Made by a program: the position numbers and the translations under genes. A stretch of 64,000 nucleotides of DNA from JAIVJG01 sp964236735. Its GTDB lineage: Bacteria > Acidobacteriota > Blastocatellia > Pyrinomonadales > Pyrinomonadaceae. The notes under the pieces are model-generated. The model had not been told where the DNA came from. It saw nothing but the letters and a program-made list of their open reading frames with translations, and did not search any database. Shown piece by piece: positions 18,554 to 27,199 of this stretch (its first letter is position 1; each line of letters starts with the position of its first letter). Location: contig CAXSFM010000004.1 in NCBI GenBank assembly GCA_964236735.1, forward strand, positions 186,001-250,000, given 5' to 3'.

Positions 18554-19563
18554 GCCGCCCTCGCAGTTCCGCTCGTGCCGCGCGTGACGCTCCAGACGAG
18601 AAGTTTCGCCGCGCCGTTGACGGCGAAGGTGACGAGGAAAAGTATCAAGCCGAGTTCCACCAGCGCGCTCAAGTAAAGAGCGTCGCTCGCTTCCGTAAAT
18701 TCGTTAGCAATGACAGAGGCGATGGTGTATGACGGATCGAAGAGCGACGCGCTGACCTGCGGGCGATTACCAATGACCATCGTGACGGCCATCGTCTCCC
18801 CGACGGCGCGACCGAGTCCCAGAATAATTGCGCCGGCGATGCCGGAAGATGCATTGCCGAGGACGACGCGCGTTGTCTCCCAACGTGTCGCGCCGAGCGC
18901 GAGCGCGGCCTCGCGTTGCGTGTTCGGCACGGCGGCCAGCACGTCGCGCACGACCGCCGAGATAATCGGCGTAATCATAATGGCGAGGATGATCCCGCCC
19001 GTGAAAAGTCCGATGCCGGTGACGGGGCCGCGAAACAGCGGCAGCCATCCGAGCCATTTTTGCAGCGGTGGCTCGACGTATTCGCGCAACACCGGCGCGA
19101 GCACGAAGATGCCCCACAATCCATAGACGACTGAAGGAATCGCCGCCAGCAGTTCGACGATGAAGGCGATGGGGCGAGCGAGACGACGCGGCGCTTGCTC
19201 GACGAGAAAGACGGCGATGCCGATGGAGAGCGGCACGGCGATGACGAGCGCAAGCAGGGAGGAAACGATGGTGCCATAGACGAACGGCAACGCGCCGAAG
19301 TCGCCGCGCACGGGATTCCACTTGCTGCTCGTCAGAAAACTCCAGCCGAAATGTCTGAGAGACTGCGCGGAATTCGAGGCCATCGCGGCGATCATCGCGC
19401 CGAGAATGATGAGCAGGAGCAGCGCGGAAGCGAACAGCGCGCCACGAAAGACCGCGTCCCCGGCGTTGCCCGTCGGCGAAATCGTGCGACGCCAGTTCCA
19501 CACGCGCGCCTGTGCGCCGTAGGCGGCGGAAGGCGTGGGCGTTACTGGCGTCGGGTTAGACAT
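18550..19563 (-). CDS. pstC: Phosphate ABC transporter permease PstC
   Basis: A 337-residue permease with six or so helices. The EAA motif is seen in VLAAVPNTQREAALALGATRWETTRVV, and ELLAAIPSVVYGLWGIFVLAP is a PstC hallmark. The N-terminal Pro/Thr-rich stretch (1-40) precedes the first helix. It follows pstS, separated by hairpin C, and overlaps pstA. Together with PstS, PstA and PstB it completes a high-affinity phosphate importer. Confidence 0.95.
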   Translation of the reverse strand: MSNPTPVTPTPSAAYGAQARVWNWRRTISPTGNAGDAVFRGALFASALLLLIILGAMIAAMASNSAQSLRHFGWSFLTSSKWNPVRGDFGALPFVYGTIVSSLLALVIAVPLSIGIAVFLVEQAPRRLARPIAFIVELLAAIPSVVYGLWGIFVLAPVLREYVEPPLQKWLGWLPLFRGPVTGIGLFTGGIILAIMITPIISAVVRDVLAAVPNTQREAALALGATRWETTRVVLGNASSGIAGAIILGLGRAVGETMAVTMVIGNRPQVSASLFDPSYTIASVIANEFTEASDALYLSALVELGLILFLVTFAVNGAAKLLVWSVTRGTSGTARAA

Positions 19564-19571
19564 GAGAAGAA

Positions 19572-19655
19572 GTGATGAGTGATAAGTGATGAGTGATGAG
19601 CGAAAGACAAAAACATTGCTCCTTATTTATCATTCATCACTCATCATTCGTCATT
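19572..19655 (-). repeat. Heptamer hairpin C between pstS and pstC
   Basis: The left arm begins GTGATGA-GTGATAA-GTGATGA-GTGATGA (19572 on). The right arm, ending near 19655, reads on the opposite strand as diverged units ATGACGA, ATGATGA, GTGATGA, ATGATAA. Differences between the arms are mostly transitions that keep G-U pairing. The right arm overlaps the pstS stop codon (19651-19653), so the element sits directly at the gene end. Confidence 0.7.
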
Positions 19656-20757
19656 GGGTGTGGAGCGTCTTGCCGCCGGAAGTGATGGAGTTGAGTTTTG
19701 CTTCGGCTTTCTGTACGACCGGTGCGGGAAGCGGCGCGTACTGCAAATCCTTCGCGAACGCTTCGCCGTCGTGAATCGCCCACCAGAGAAAATCAACGAG
19801 AGCTTTGCCCTTCGCGGCGTCTTTCTGGTCTTGATAAACGAGGACGTAGGTGTAGCTGGAAATCGGATAGACGGTTTCGCCAGAAGCATCGGTGATTGAG
19901 ACGCGCATGTCGTCGGGCATAGAAGCGACGGTCTCGGCAGCGGCGGCGGTGACTGCTTCGATGGATGGCTCGACGAATTTGCCAGCTTTGTTCTTGATGA
20001 ACGCCACGGGCAGTTTGTTTTGCACGGCGTAGGCGAGTTCGATGTAGGCGATGGTGTTTGGCGTCTGCTTGAGTTGGCCTGAGACGCCTTCGTTGCCCTT
20101 CGCGCCGATGCCGGTCGGCCAGTCAATTGACTTGCCGACGCCCGGCCCGCCCTTCCAGTCCGCGCTCACCTTCGACAAGTATTCGGTGAAGACGGCGGTC
20201 GTGCCGCTGCCGTCGGAACGGTGGACGACGGAGATGTCTGTGGAGGGGAGTGTGACGCCGGGATTGTCCGTCTTGATGCGCGCGTCATCCCATTTCTTAA
20301 TCTTGCCGAGAAAGATGTCTGCGAGAACATCCGGCGAGAAATGAAGCGGCTGTGTGATGCCTTGCAAGTTGTAGGTGATGACAACCGCGCCGAGCACGGT
20401 CGGGATGTGGATGAGTTCGCCGGGAGCTTTTTTCAAATCGTCGTCGCTCATCGGAGCGTCGGACGCGCCGAAGTCAACGGTCTGAGCCTGTATCTGTTGA
20501 ATGCCGCCGCCGGAGCCGACGGACTGGTAATCAATGCGCGCCTTCGGATTGAGCTTGCCGTATTCACTGAGCCACTTTGTATAGAGCGGCGCGGGGAACG
20601 TCGCGCCCGCGCCTTGCAGTCGAACTATGTCCGAGTCTCCGCCCGCGCCAGCATTGCCGTTGCCGGAGCGTTCGCCGCTGCAACCGTATGCCAGCGCGAG
20701 CAGCGTGATAAATAAGAGCGTGATGAACGAGCGGATGAAATTTTTTGTCAATGGCAC
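19651..20757 (-). CDS. pstS: Phosphate ABC transporter substrate-binding protein PstS
   Basis: A 368-residue periplasmic phosphate-binding lipoprotein. The signal peptide ends near ALAYGC at residue 26. The binding-site segments GAGATFPAPLYTKW (about 50-63), SVGSGGGIQQI, DFGASDAPM and RSDGSGTTAVFTEYL are all present. The GTG start has GAGGAG nine bases upstream. It is the first gene of the phosphate operon; an array of four 11-bp-spaced hexamers lies 71-109 bp before the start codon and probably binds the PhoB-type regulator. Confidence 0.96.
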   Translation of the reverse strand: MPLTKNFIRSFITLLFITLLALAYGCSGERSGNGNAGAGGDSDIVRLQGAGATFPAPLYTKWLSEYGKLNPKARIDYQSVGSGGGIQQIQAQTVDFGASDAPMSDDDLKKAPGELIHIPTVLGAVVITYNLQGITQPLHFSPDVLADIFLGKIKKWDDARIKTDNPGVTLPSTDISVVHRSDGSGTTAVFTEYLSKVSADWKGGPGVGKSIDWPTGIGAKGNEGVSGQLKQTPNTIAYIELAYAVQNKLPVAFIKNKAGKFVEPSIEAVTAAAAETVASMPDDMRVSITDASGETVYPISSYTYVLVYQDQKDAAKGKALVDFLWWAIHDGEAFAKDLQYAPLPAPVVQKAEAKLNSITSGGKTLHTQ

Positions 20758-20827
20758 AGGCGTCGTCTCCTCGAAGATTTGATAGTTGGTGGAACGGTAT
20801 TCAAGATGAAAAAGAATGATGCGGGCG

Positions 20828-20866
20828 TGTTACGTTAACGTGAACTCGCCCTTAAATGTCTGTTAA
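20828..20866 (-). promoter_or_regulatory. Candidate Pho box upstream of pstS
   Basis: Read on the minus strand, four hexamers TTAACA, TTAAGG, TTCACG and GTAACA begin exactly 11 bp apart, separated by five-base spacers. PhoB/PhoP-type regulators bind direct repeats at this spacing (for example the TT(A/C/T)ACA boxes of Bacillus PhoP). The array sits upstream of pstS and overlaps the stop of the lone winged-helix gene. A second array with the same geometry precedes the TonB-dependent receptor. Binding is inferred. Confidence 0.65.
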
Positions 20867-21264
20867 CTGTCTTTCGGTGTGTGGCGTGTCAGACGTTTGT
20901 TGCCGTTTGGTGAAACGGGCAGCAAACGATAGCCGACGTTGATCATTGTCTCGATCTCGACGCCGAAAGGTTGGAGCTTGCCGCGCATCCGGTGAATGTG
21001 TACGCGCAGGCTTTCCGTGTTGTAAGGCTTGCGGTCATTCCACACAGCGCGCCAGAGTTCGTCGCCTTTGACGATGCGCGCCACGCTCCGTACGAGCCGC
21101 GAGAGCAGGAGAAATTCGGTGCGTGGAAATTTCAGCGTGTGGCCGTCGCAGGCAACGTAGTAATTTTCGTGCTCGATACGAAGATGGCCGTCGTCGTAAA
21201 TATCTTCGTCCACGACTGCGTGCGTGTGGCCGGAAGATGCGAAGGGTGGCAATTTTGTCGTCAT
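20863..21264 (-). CDS. Stand-alone winged-helix DNA-binding protein (OmpR/PhoB effector domain)
   Basis: A protein of about 133 residues that is almost only a winged helix of OmpR/PhoB type. The recognition region reads NTESLRVHIHRMRGKLQPF and ends with the wing IETMINVGYRLLP. There is no receiver domain and no phosphorylation site. The frame is open to a start at 21336, but 21264 (MTTKLPP) is preferred because the terminator of the upstream receptor gene would overlap the longer form. It lies between the TonB-dependent receptor and pstS, all on the minus strand, and its stop overlaps the candidate Pho box. A role in phosphate control is plausible but unproven. Confidence 0.75.
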   Translation of the reverse strand: MTTKLPPFASSGHTHAVVDEDIYDDGHLRIEHENYYVACDGHTLKFPRTEFLLLSRLVRSVARIVKGDELWRAVWNDRKPYNTESLRVHIHRMRGKLQPFGVEIETMINVGYRLLPVSPNGNKRLTRHTPKDS

Positions 21265-21326
21265 GTCATTGCGACTGGCGTTGGCGATTTTGACGAAGAT
21301 GAAAGTCTCGACGAGGTAAAGAGTGC

Positions 21327-21362
21327 GACGGGACACACCAAGTTAAGTGCATGTGCCCCGTC
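21327..21362 (-). terminator. Stem-loop after the TonB-dependent receptor gene
   Basis: An 11-bp stem pairs GACGGGGCACA with TGTGTCCCGTC on the minus strand (21362-21352 with 21337-21327), including one G-U pair. It starts 10 bp after the receptor stop. The T-run is weak. Confidence 0.55.
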
Positions 21363-21371
21363 ACGTATTGA

Positions 21372-24300
21372 TTAGAAGTTGAGACGCAGCGCGAACTGGA
21401 TTTGACGGTTCGTGCCGAGTCCGACGGTGCGCTCGACGGTCTGGCGCAGCAATCCGAAAGTTTGTCCGGCGGCGGACTGCGTATAAGCCTGACCGGGCTG
21501 CGTGCCGGAACCGACGGTGAAGATGCCACCCGCCTGGCTGATGCTCGGCAGCGCGAGGTTCAGACGCGAGCCGGGAATGTCGAAGTTCGCGCGATTGAAG
21601 ATGTCAAAAATCTCCGTGCGAAACTCAATGTTCATCGTCTCGCGGATGGGGAAGCGTTTGTTGAAGACGAGGTCGAATTGCCGGAAATTGGGGCCGCGCA
21701 GAGCGTTGCGTGGCACGTTGCCGAAAGTGCCCGGCGCAGGCGCGGCAAACGCCGCAGGGTTCAAGACATTCCGGTCGTTGTTCAAATACGGACTGACTCC
21801 GGGCACGTAATTAGGCCGCCGCACGTTGCGCGACGCGCCACCGCCGGGCGTGTTGACGACGGCGATGAAGCCAGGCGGGAGCGGGTTCGTGCCGTTAATC
21901 GTACCGGGCAGTTGGGCTGTGAACCCTTGCGAGAACGTGGTCGTCGCCCCGCCTGCGCCGGTCGGGACGACGCAGCCGCCTGCGGTCTGGCATTGAATCA
22001 CCACGTCTGGACGGACGATGCCGATTTCAAGCGGCAGGCCGGAACGCGCGTTGATGATTGTTCCAACTTCCCAGTTGCCGAGAATGGCATTGCCGACACC
22101 GCCGAAGTCGTGGCTTTTGCCTTTACCAAACGGCAGATCGTAGAGCGCGGACAAGTTGAAGGTGTGGCGCACGTCAAAGTTGTTGTAGCTGCGGTCGTAT
22201 TCGTAGTCTTGAATCGCACGCGCGTTGTTCGCGGCGGTGCGCGCTTCGTTCGAGCCGGAAGTGTTGCCGAACGAACGCGAGAGGGCGTATTGCGCGTTCA
22301 AGGTTAGCCCCGCATCGAAGCGGCGACCGAGCGACATTTGCAGCGCGTTGTAATTGTCGCTGCCGCCGCTCGTCTTGTAGTCAACTTCGGCGAACGGGTT
22401 TTGCACCGAAGACGTGCCGGAGACGATGGAGAACTCGCGCACGGTGTTGACGGCGATGACCTGTCCAGTCGCGTTCGTGCGATTGATGATGCCGAAGCTC
22501 GTGGGGAGCGTCGTGCCGTCAGTGATGGTGGTCTGGCCGGGCAGGATGCGATTTGAGACGCTTCTTAAGAAGAGGTTGCGTCCCTGCGAGCCGACGTAAG
22601 CAGTGGTCAGCACGAGTTGGTAAGGCAATTGTTGTTGGAGCGAAAAGCTGTACTGATAGACCTTCTCCGGGATCGTGTAGTCAGAAGCATAAGCGCGCGG
22701 CTGATACGAGCGGTTGTTCGGGTTGTTGAGAAAGAATGCCGCAATCGTATCGGGACTTTGCGGGAACGCATTCGTCACGTTGCTAAGAGTCGAACTGATG
22801 CGGTTCGACTCAATCGGTTGAATCTGATCTTCGGTCTGGCCGGGACCATAGTAGATGCCGAAGCCTCCGCGCACGACCGTGTGACCGCCTCCGAAGAAAC
22901 CCGTGCCCGATTGATTCGGCGACCATGTCAGAGCGATGCGCGGCGCGAAGTTATCTTTCTTCGAGCGATAGGGCGACTGGCTTGAATCGCGCAGTTGTCC
23001 GGTGTTGATGTCGAAGAGAATTTGACGGTTCGTGTCCTCCCGCAGCGGCGAGTAATACTCGTAGCGCAGGCCGTAGTTCAAGGTCAGGTTGGGTCGGATT
23101 TTCCACTCGTCCTGCACGTAGCCGATGTAGTAAGTCTGCTTGGCGAGCGCCTGCCCGGTTGCGCCGTTGAAGAAAGGCGAAGGCGCGGACAAGTCGCCGA
23201 GATACTGCACGGTGGCCGCCGTGTTGAGCAGAAAATTGTTGAGGCTTGAGTACGAATAAGTGATACCGCCCTGCCTGTCCGTGTAGATGCGAATCGGGCG
23301 AATCTCGCCGCCGAACTTGAAGCTGTGGTTGCCGTGCGTCCAGTTCAAGCTGTCCACGAACGAGACGGAGTAAGGCGTGTATGGCTGGCCGCGCCCGTTC
23401 TGCGCGCTGTTGGCGCGAATGAGTCCGCCGGGCGAAGCGAGCCCCGCGCTCGCGCCCTGACCGGGCAGCGCGAAGCCGGCGACCGTGCCGCCGAGATTGA
23501 TGGCGATGTTCGAGAAGTCAACGCCGTTGACGGTCGGCGCGAGACCGTTGATGCGCGAGAGCGCGCTGTTGTAGCCGATCTTGAAATCGTTGAGAACGGT
23601 CGGAGTGAAAATTGACTGCAAGGCGAAGACGCCATTTTGCGGCACGTCGCGGATGGCAATCTGGCGACCCGTCACGCCGTCTGGTTGCAAGTTCGTCCCT
23701 TGATCGCGGAAGAAACGAAAGTAGGCCGAGTGCTTCTGTGTGAACTTGTAATCAATGCGGAGCGCGGCGGAATTTTCGTTGACGCGATTGGTGGCCTGCA
23801 ACTGCACCGTGTCGAAGAGGTCAGGCCCCGCGCGTAGCGTCACTGCGCCGGGCGCGCGGAAGGCGGGCAGGAGCGCGACGGTCGAAGCGTTGCAGGGCGT
23901 CGTCGTCCCGTTGGCATTCACAATCGGGCAGATGCGCGAGGCCAGACCGGGCACGGCTTCAATCGAGTTGACGCCCGCGCGCAGGCGATAGCCTTCATAA
24001 GAGAAAAAGAAAAACGCTTTATCCTTGATGAGTCGGCCACCGATGGAGCCGCCGAATTGATTCAAGTGAAGCGGGGCTTTCTGGCCGATGATGTTGTCGA
24101 AAAAATTCGGAGCATCGAGCGCGCTGTTGCGGAAATATTCAAAGACCGAGCCGTGATATTGATTGCCGCCCGATTTCGTCACGACGTTAATCTGGCCGCC
24201 CGTGCCCGTGCCTTGCTCCGCCGGGTAGTTGCTCGAATCCACGCGAAATTCCTGCACATTCTCAAGAGAAGATTGCAGGCGGAAAGGCGTCGGCACTTCG

Positions 24301-24947
24301 CCGTTCAAGTTGCCGGGCGAGGCGTCAATGATCGCCGTCCCTTCGATGCCGTCGTAGCGGACGGTGTTCTGCTCGACGGCGCGACCGGAGAAGCGTATGT
24401 CGCCGAACGTGCCAGAACCGCTGTTCACCGCGCCGGGCGCTTGCAGGTAGAGTTGTGACAACTGTCGTCCGTTAAGAGGTAAAGCTTCAACTTCGCGCTG
24501 GCTGACGTTTGCGCCGAGACGCGCCGAACCGGTGTCGAGCGTTGTTTCCTGTGACGAAACCACGTCAACCGTCTCCGCGACGCCGGGCTGCACGACGATG
24601 TCGAGGGTTAGCTCCTGACCGACGCTGACCGTCAAGTCCGTCGCTTTCGTGGTCTTGAAGTTTGGAGCCATGATCGTCAACGTGTACGTCGAAGGCTTGA
24701 GCGCGGTGATGAGATAGATTCCATCATCGTTGCTCGTGACGGTGCGTTCTTCGCCGGTGCGCGTGTTGGTGGCGGTAATTGTTGCGCCGGGAACGACCGC
24801 GTTGTTCGCGTCATGCACCGTGCCGGCGATGCGTCCCTGATCGCTCTGCGCGAAGGTGACGGCTGGCGTCAGAGACAGCAGCAGCGCGGCGCACGTTAAA
24901 ATAAAAGTGAAGTGGCGGGGGATACGCCGCAGATTAAAGTGAATCAT
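21372..24947 (-). CDS. Oar-like TonB-dependent outer-membrane receptor with carboxypeptidase-regulatory domain
   Basis: A 1191-residue outer-membrane receptor. A signal peptide (about 1-33, ending VTFA) is followed by a carboxypeptidase-regulatory-like fold (GRIAGTVHDANNAVVPGATI, about 37-120), a plug domain, and a long beta-barrel ending in the aromatic residue of FALRLNF. This is the OmpA-related/Oar type abundant in Acidobacteriota. The ATG at 24947 is chosen because AGGAGG lies seven bases upstream and the signal peptide starts there; the frame is open to 25049. A four-repeat Pho-box-like array lies 165 bp upstream, so the substrate may be a phosphorus compound. The ligand is not known. 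Confidence 0.9.
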   Translation of the reverse strand: MIHFNLRRIPRHFTFILTCAALLLSLTPAVTFAQSDQGRIAGTVHDANNAVVPGATITATNTRTGEERTVTSNDDGIYLITALKPSTYTLTIMAPNFKTTKATDLTVSVGQELTLDIVVQPGVAETVDVVSSQETTLDTGSARLGANVSQREVEALPLNGRQLSQLYLQAPGAVNSGSGTFGDIRFSGRAVEQNTVRYDGIEGTAIIDASPGNLNGEVPTPFRLQSSLENVQEFRVDSSNYPAEQGTGTGGQINVVTKSGGNQYHGSVFEYFRNSALDAPNFFDNIIGQKAPLHLNQFGGSIGGRLIKDKAFFFFSYEGYRLRAGVNSIEAVPGLASRICPIVNANGTTTPCNASTVALLPAFRAPGAVTLRAGPDLFDTVQLQATNRVNENSAALRIDYKFTQKHSAYFRFFRDQGTNLQPDGVTGRQIAIRDVPQNGVFALQSIFTPTVLNDFKIGYNSALSRINGLAPTVNGVDFSNIAINLGGTVAGFALPGQGASAGLASPGGLIRANSAQNGRGQPYTPYSVSFVDSLNWTHGNHSFKFGGEIRPIRIYTDRQGGITYSYSSLNNFLLNTAATVQYLGDLSAPSPFFNGATGQALAKQTYYIGYVQDEWKIRPNLTLNYGLRYEYYSPLREDTNRQILFDINTGQLRDSSQSPYRSKKDNFAPRIALTWSPNQSGTGFFGGGHTVVRGGFGIYYGPGQTEDQIQPIESNRISSTLSNVTNAFPQSPDTIAAFFLNNPNNRSYQPRAYASDYTIPEKVYQYSFSLQQQLPYQLVLTTAYVGSQGRNLFLRSVSNRILPGQTTITDGTTLPTSFGIINRTNATGQVIAVNTVREFSIVSGTSSVQNPFAEVDYKTSGGSDNYNALQMSLGRRFDAGLTLNAQYALSRSFGNTSGSNEARTAANNARAIQDYEYDRSYNNFDVRHTFNLSALYDLPFGKGKSHDFGGVGNAILGNWEVGTIINARSGLPLEIGIVRPDVVIQCQTAGGCVVPTGAGGATTTFSQGFTAQLPGTINGTNPLPPGFIAVVNTPGGGASRNVRRPNYVPGVSPYLNNDRNVLNPAAFAAPAPGTFGNVPRNALRGPNFRQFDLVFNKRFPIRETMNIEFRTEIFDIFNRANFDIPGSRLNLALPSISQAGGIFTVGSGTQPGQAYTQSAAGQTFGLLRQTVERTVGLGTNRQIQFALRLNF

Positions 24948-25111
24948 CGAAAGCCTCCTGTGGAGCGTAAGAAAAGTGAAAAGGTTTTGTTGGCGAATGG
25001 GCGTCTGCCATGACGGAAGAAATTTGAGCCTCGTGCCCGACTCCCGCATCGACTGTGTGAATGAAGATGTCTTGATTCGTGATTTCGCAAGGACGGAGAC
25101 TATCGCCAGTT

Positions 25112-25150
25112 GATTAAATCAAAGTGAAGGTCGGATGAAATATTTGTTAA
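25112..25150 (-). promoter_or_regulatory. Candidate Pho box upstream of the TonB-dependent receptor
   Basis: On the minus strand four hexamers TTAACA, TTCATC, TTCACT and TTAATC begin exactly 11 bp apart with five-base spacers. The geometry and the core TT(A/C)A match the array upstream of pstS; TTAACA is identical in both, TTCAC is shared. It lies 165-203 bp before the receptor ATG in a region without genes. Regulation by the phosphate response regulator is inferred. Confidence 0.6.
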
Positions 25151-25205
25151 CTCGGCAGAGGTAGGAATGTTGTGAGTGGAAAATCGAGAGACGTAAACGA
25201 CAACG

Positions 25206-25238
25206 AAAAAGCCCGTCGAGTGGTCATCTCTACGGGCT
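25206..25238 (-). terminator. Intrinsic terminator of the secreted HExxH gene
   Basis: On the minus strand AGCCCGT and ACGGGCT form a 7-bp stem (25238-25232 with 25216-25210), with an inner GAG/CTC pairing, followed by TTTTT. It lies about 50 bp after the stop of the gene at 25286-26065. Confidence 0.75.
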
Positions 25239-25285
25239 AAAGTGAATTGGGAATTGGGTGTGTCTGTTTTGTTTGTCGGGGAAAA

Positions 25286-26065
25286 TTACTTAGCCAGCGC
25301 GAGTTGAGAGTTTGCCGGCAAACCTCCGATTTGGTCTGCGTCCCAGATGAGCCAGTATTGTTTTTGTTTGCGGTTCGATTGACGATTGACGAAGGCGAGC
25401 CGCACGAATTTTGACTTAAAGGAACTAAGTTCGCTACCGGGCAGTGCGGTGTAGAAGTAATCAGCGCGCTCGGCCAGACCGCATTCGCGTCTCATCTGAT
25501 TGATTAAATTTTCGCACGCGCCCGCGTCGCCAATCTGCGCTGAGTCGGTCGAGTCGTGAACGACGTGGTCAATTTCGTGCAGCACGCCCCAGCCAACGTT
25601 AAAGGCCGAGAGTGCAGGCGCGTCACCCAAGAGATGCGAAAAATCGGAGAAGTCTATGTACACGACATAGACAGGCGGTTTCGAGATGTCAGACCTCTTC
25701 CATCTGCCTTCAACGACGCGGCAGAAAACCACATCCGCGCGATTGCTGGCGTCTTCAAGCACGACCAAGCTCTTGCCGTTGACGGCTTCGGATAAAAGTG
25801 CGCGTGCGGTTAAAGAGCCGCCATTCGGTTGTGACTGACCGAAACTCAGAGCGCCTTCTCCATCGAAATCCAGTTCAGACCAGCCTGTGATGGCGCGAAG
25901 TTTGAGGGCCAACTCCTGCTGTCTTTCAGCCGACATCTCCGGGCGGGACATGATTTTTGAGTTGAAGCGTTCGGCCTGAGCTTGAGTTGCACACAGGATG
26001 ATGAGAAGCGCGCAACCCGGCCAGAGGATGTGTTTTGATGCTATTGCTTTTAATGTTGCGCGCAT
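25286..26065 (-). CDS. Secreted protein with HExxH (HEIDH) motif, probable metallopeptidase-like
   Basis: A 259-residue exported protein I do not recognise by family. A signal peptide covers about residues 1-31 (ends TQAQA). Residues 163-167 are HEIDH, a zinc-binding HExxH motif, followed by VVHDS. Two or three Cys in the mature part could form disulfides. The ATG at 26065 has AGAGG six bases upstream and begins the signal peptide; the frame is open to 26128. It has its own terminator. The motif suggests a zinc peptidase or a catalytically dead relative; the third ligand cannot be assigned with confidence. Confidence 0.65.
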   Translation of the reverse strand: MRATLKAIASKHILWPGCALLIILCATQAQAERFNSKIMSRPEMSAERQQELALKLRAITGWSELDFDGEGALSFGQSQPNGGSLTARALLSEAVNGKSLVVLEDASNRADVVFCRVVEGRWKRSDISKPPVYVVYIDFSDFSHLLGDAPALSAFNVGWGVLHEIDHVVHDSTDSAQIGDAGACENLINQMRRECGLAERADYFYTALPGSELSSFKSKFVRLAFVNRQSNRKQKQYWLIWDADQIGGLPANSQLALAK

Positions 26066-26145
26066 CGCGACCTCTGTCGAAAAATGGCACTGCAATCGCC
26101 GCCAAGTGCTATGAATTGTGATAGTCACGCTCCTGATCTGGAGCA

Positions 26146-26184
26146 GTTAAGGATGAGATTACCAAATTGTTAAATAAATGTGTA
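26146..26184 (-). promoter_or_regulatory. Weak Pho-box-like array upstream of the HExxH gene
   Basis: On the minus strand TACACA, TTAACA and GTAATC are spaced 11 bp apart and a fourth element TTAACT is off by one base. It lies 81-119 bp upstream of the ATG at 26065. The match is weaker than the two arrays upstream of pstS and the receptor, and may be chance in an AT-rich stretch. Confidence 0.25.
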
Positions 26185-26436
26185 CAGAATATTAAAGAGC
26201 GGACTAATTAAAAGAGAGCGAAAGGTCTGGGTCAGACAGAAACGGAGATTTTTCAGCTAGCAAATGATGCGATCAGGCCGGAAAAGTTGAGATGGAGAAT
26301 CGCCCGTTGATTTCAGTGTACAACGGGCGGACGAAAAGATGGCGATTTAACATTGAAGTAACACAGGACGCTTATAGTGGCTGCCTTCCTGTCGAAACGT
26401 TTTTGGCCTAAGTCTGTGTCGGGAGTCCCCTCTGAT

Positions 26437-26661
26437 ATGTCTATTGCCAACGAACTAAGCAGCGACGTGGCAGCCGCCGTGCTCGCGCGCGAAAATGAAG
26501 AGCCTGCGGTTGAGGCGAGAAAATTATTGGACTTGGTGAAAGAAGTGCATACCACATTGCGGCACTTGACGGCATCGGCGCGCAAAAAGACTCGCGACTC
26601 GGGAAAGATTTCACAACCCGCTCCTTCAACGGGCAATGCCGCCGCCGGCGGTTATCAATAA
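26437..26661 (+). CDS. Small hypothetical protein
   Basis: A 74-residue frame (MSIANELSSDVAAAVLAREN...) with a predicted helical middle and a Ser/Pro/Gly-rich tail. It is not a recognised family. Base composition at third positions resembles the surrounding genes, which supports coding. There is no good ribosome binding site; a GTG at 26377 would add 20 residues. The opposite strand also has an open frame here, which I judge less likely. Confidence 0.4.
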   Translation: MSIANELSSDVAAAVLARENEEPAVEARKLLDLVKEVHTTLRHLTASARKKTRDSGKISQPAPSTGNAAAGGYQ

Positions 26662-26704
26662 AACTTCAGATGCGTGAGGAGTGCAGCGCGCACGACGAAG
26701 TTAT

Positions 26705-27199
26705 TTAACTCTTCATTAAGTCTTGCGGCGTCAATAGCCATTGAAGTCGTCCGCTGCCTTCCTTAATCTGACTCCACGCTGCCACATCGAATATGATGTT
26801 TGCGAGCGATGCCGTCGTCATGCGCCGCGCGTCGCCGGTCAAATGCATCAACAATTCTTCCAGCCCCGGATTGTGTCCGACGAGCAAAACACTGTCAGAC
26901 GTGTCTTCGATTTGTGCAATCAATTCCAGTAAGCGCGCGACGGTCGCCTCATAAATAGCGGCATCATAATGCGGCATGATGGAGAAGCCTGCCGACTCCG
27001 TGACGAGCAGTATCGTCTGTTTCGCTCTTTCCGCGGGCGAACTGATAATTAAATCGGGCACAATTTTACGCTTCCCCAAAAGGCGTCCGATGAGTGGAGC
27101 GTCATGCCGCCCGCGCTCATTTAATGGCCGGTCGAAGTCGGTTAAATTTGCATCGCTCCAACCTGATTTCGCATGGCGCAAGAGTAATAAAGTCTTCAT
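26705..27199 (-). CDS. sixA: SixA-like histidine phosphatase
   Basis: A 164-residue histidine phosphatase of the SixA type. The catalytic RHG-like motif is LLLRHAKSGWSD (His8), with the second conserved Arg in SSPAERAKQT and the second catalytic His in LLVGHNPGLEELL. SixA removes phosphate from histidine phosphotransfer domains or the nitrogen PTS protein NPr in Escherichia coli. The substrate here is unknown. It is transcribed away from the kinase/Ppx operon that starts 140 bp further on. Confidence 0.85.
   Translation of the reverse strand: MKTLLLLRHAKSGWSDANLTDFDRPLNERGRHDAPLIGRLLGKRKIVPDLIISSPAERAKQTILLVTESAGFSIMPHYDAAIYEATVARLLELIAQIEDTSDSVLLVGHNPGLEELLMHLTGDARRMTTASLANIIFDVAAWSQIKEGSGRLQWLLTPQDLMKS

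Noticed and set aside
26313..26636. 107-codon frame on the minus strand opposite the small hypothetical gene
   Set aside because: No recognisable product or start signal; the plus-strand frame has better composition, though neither is certain.
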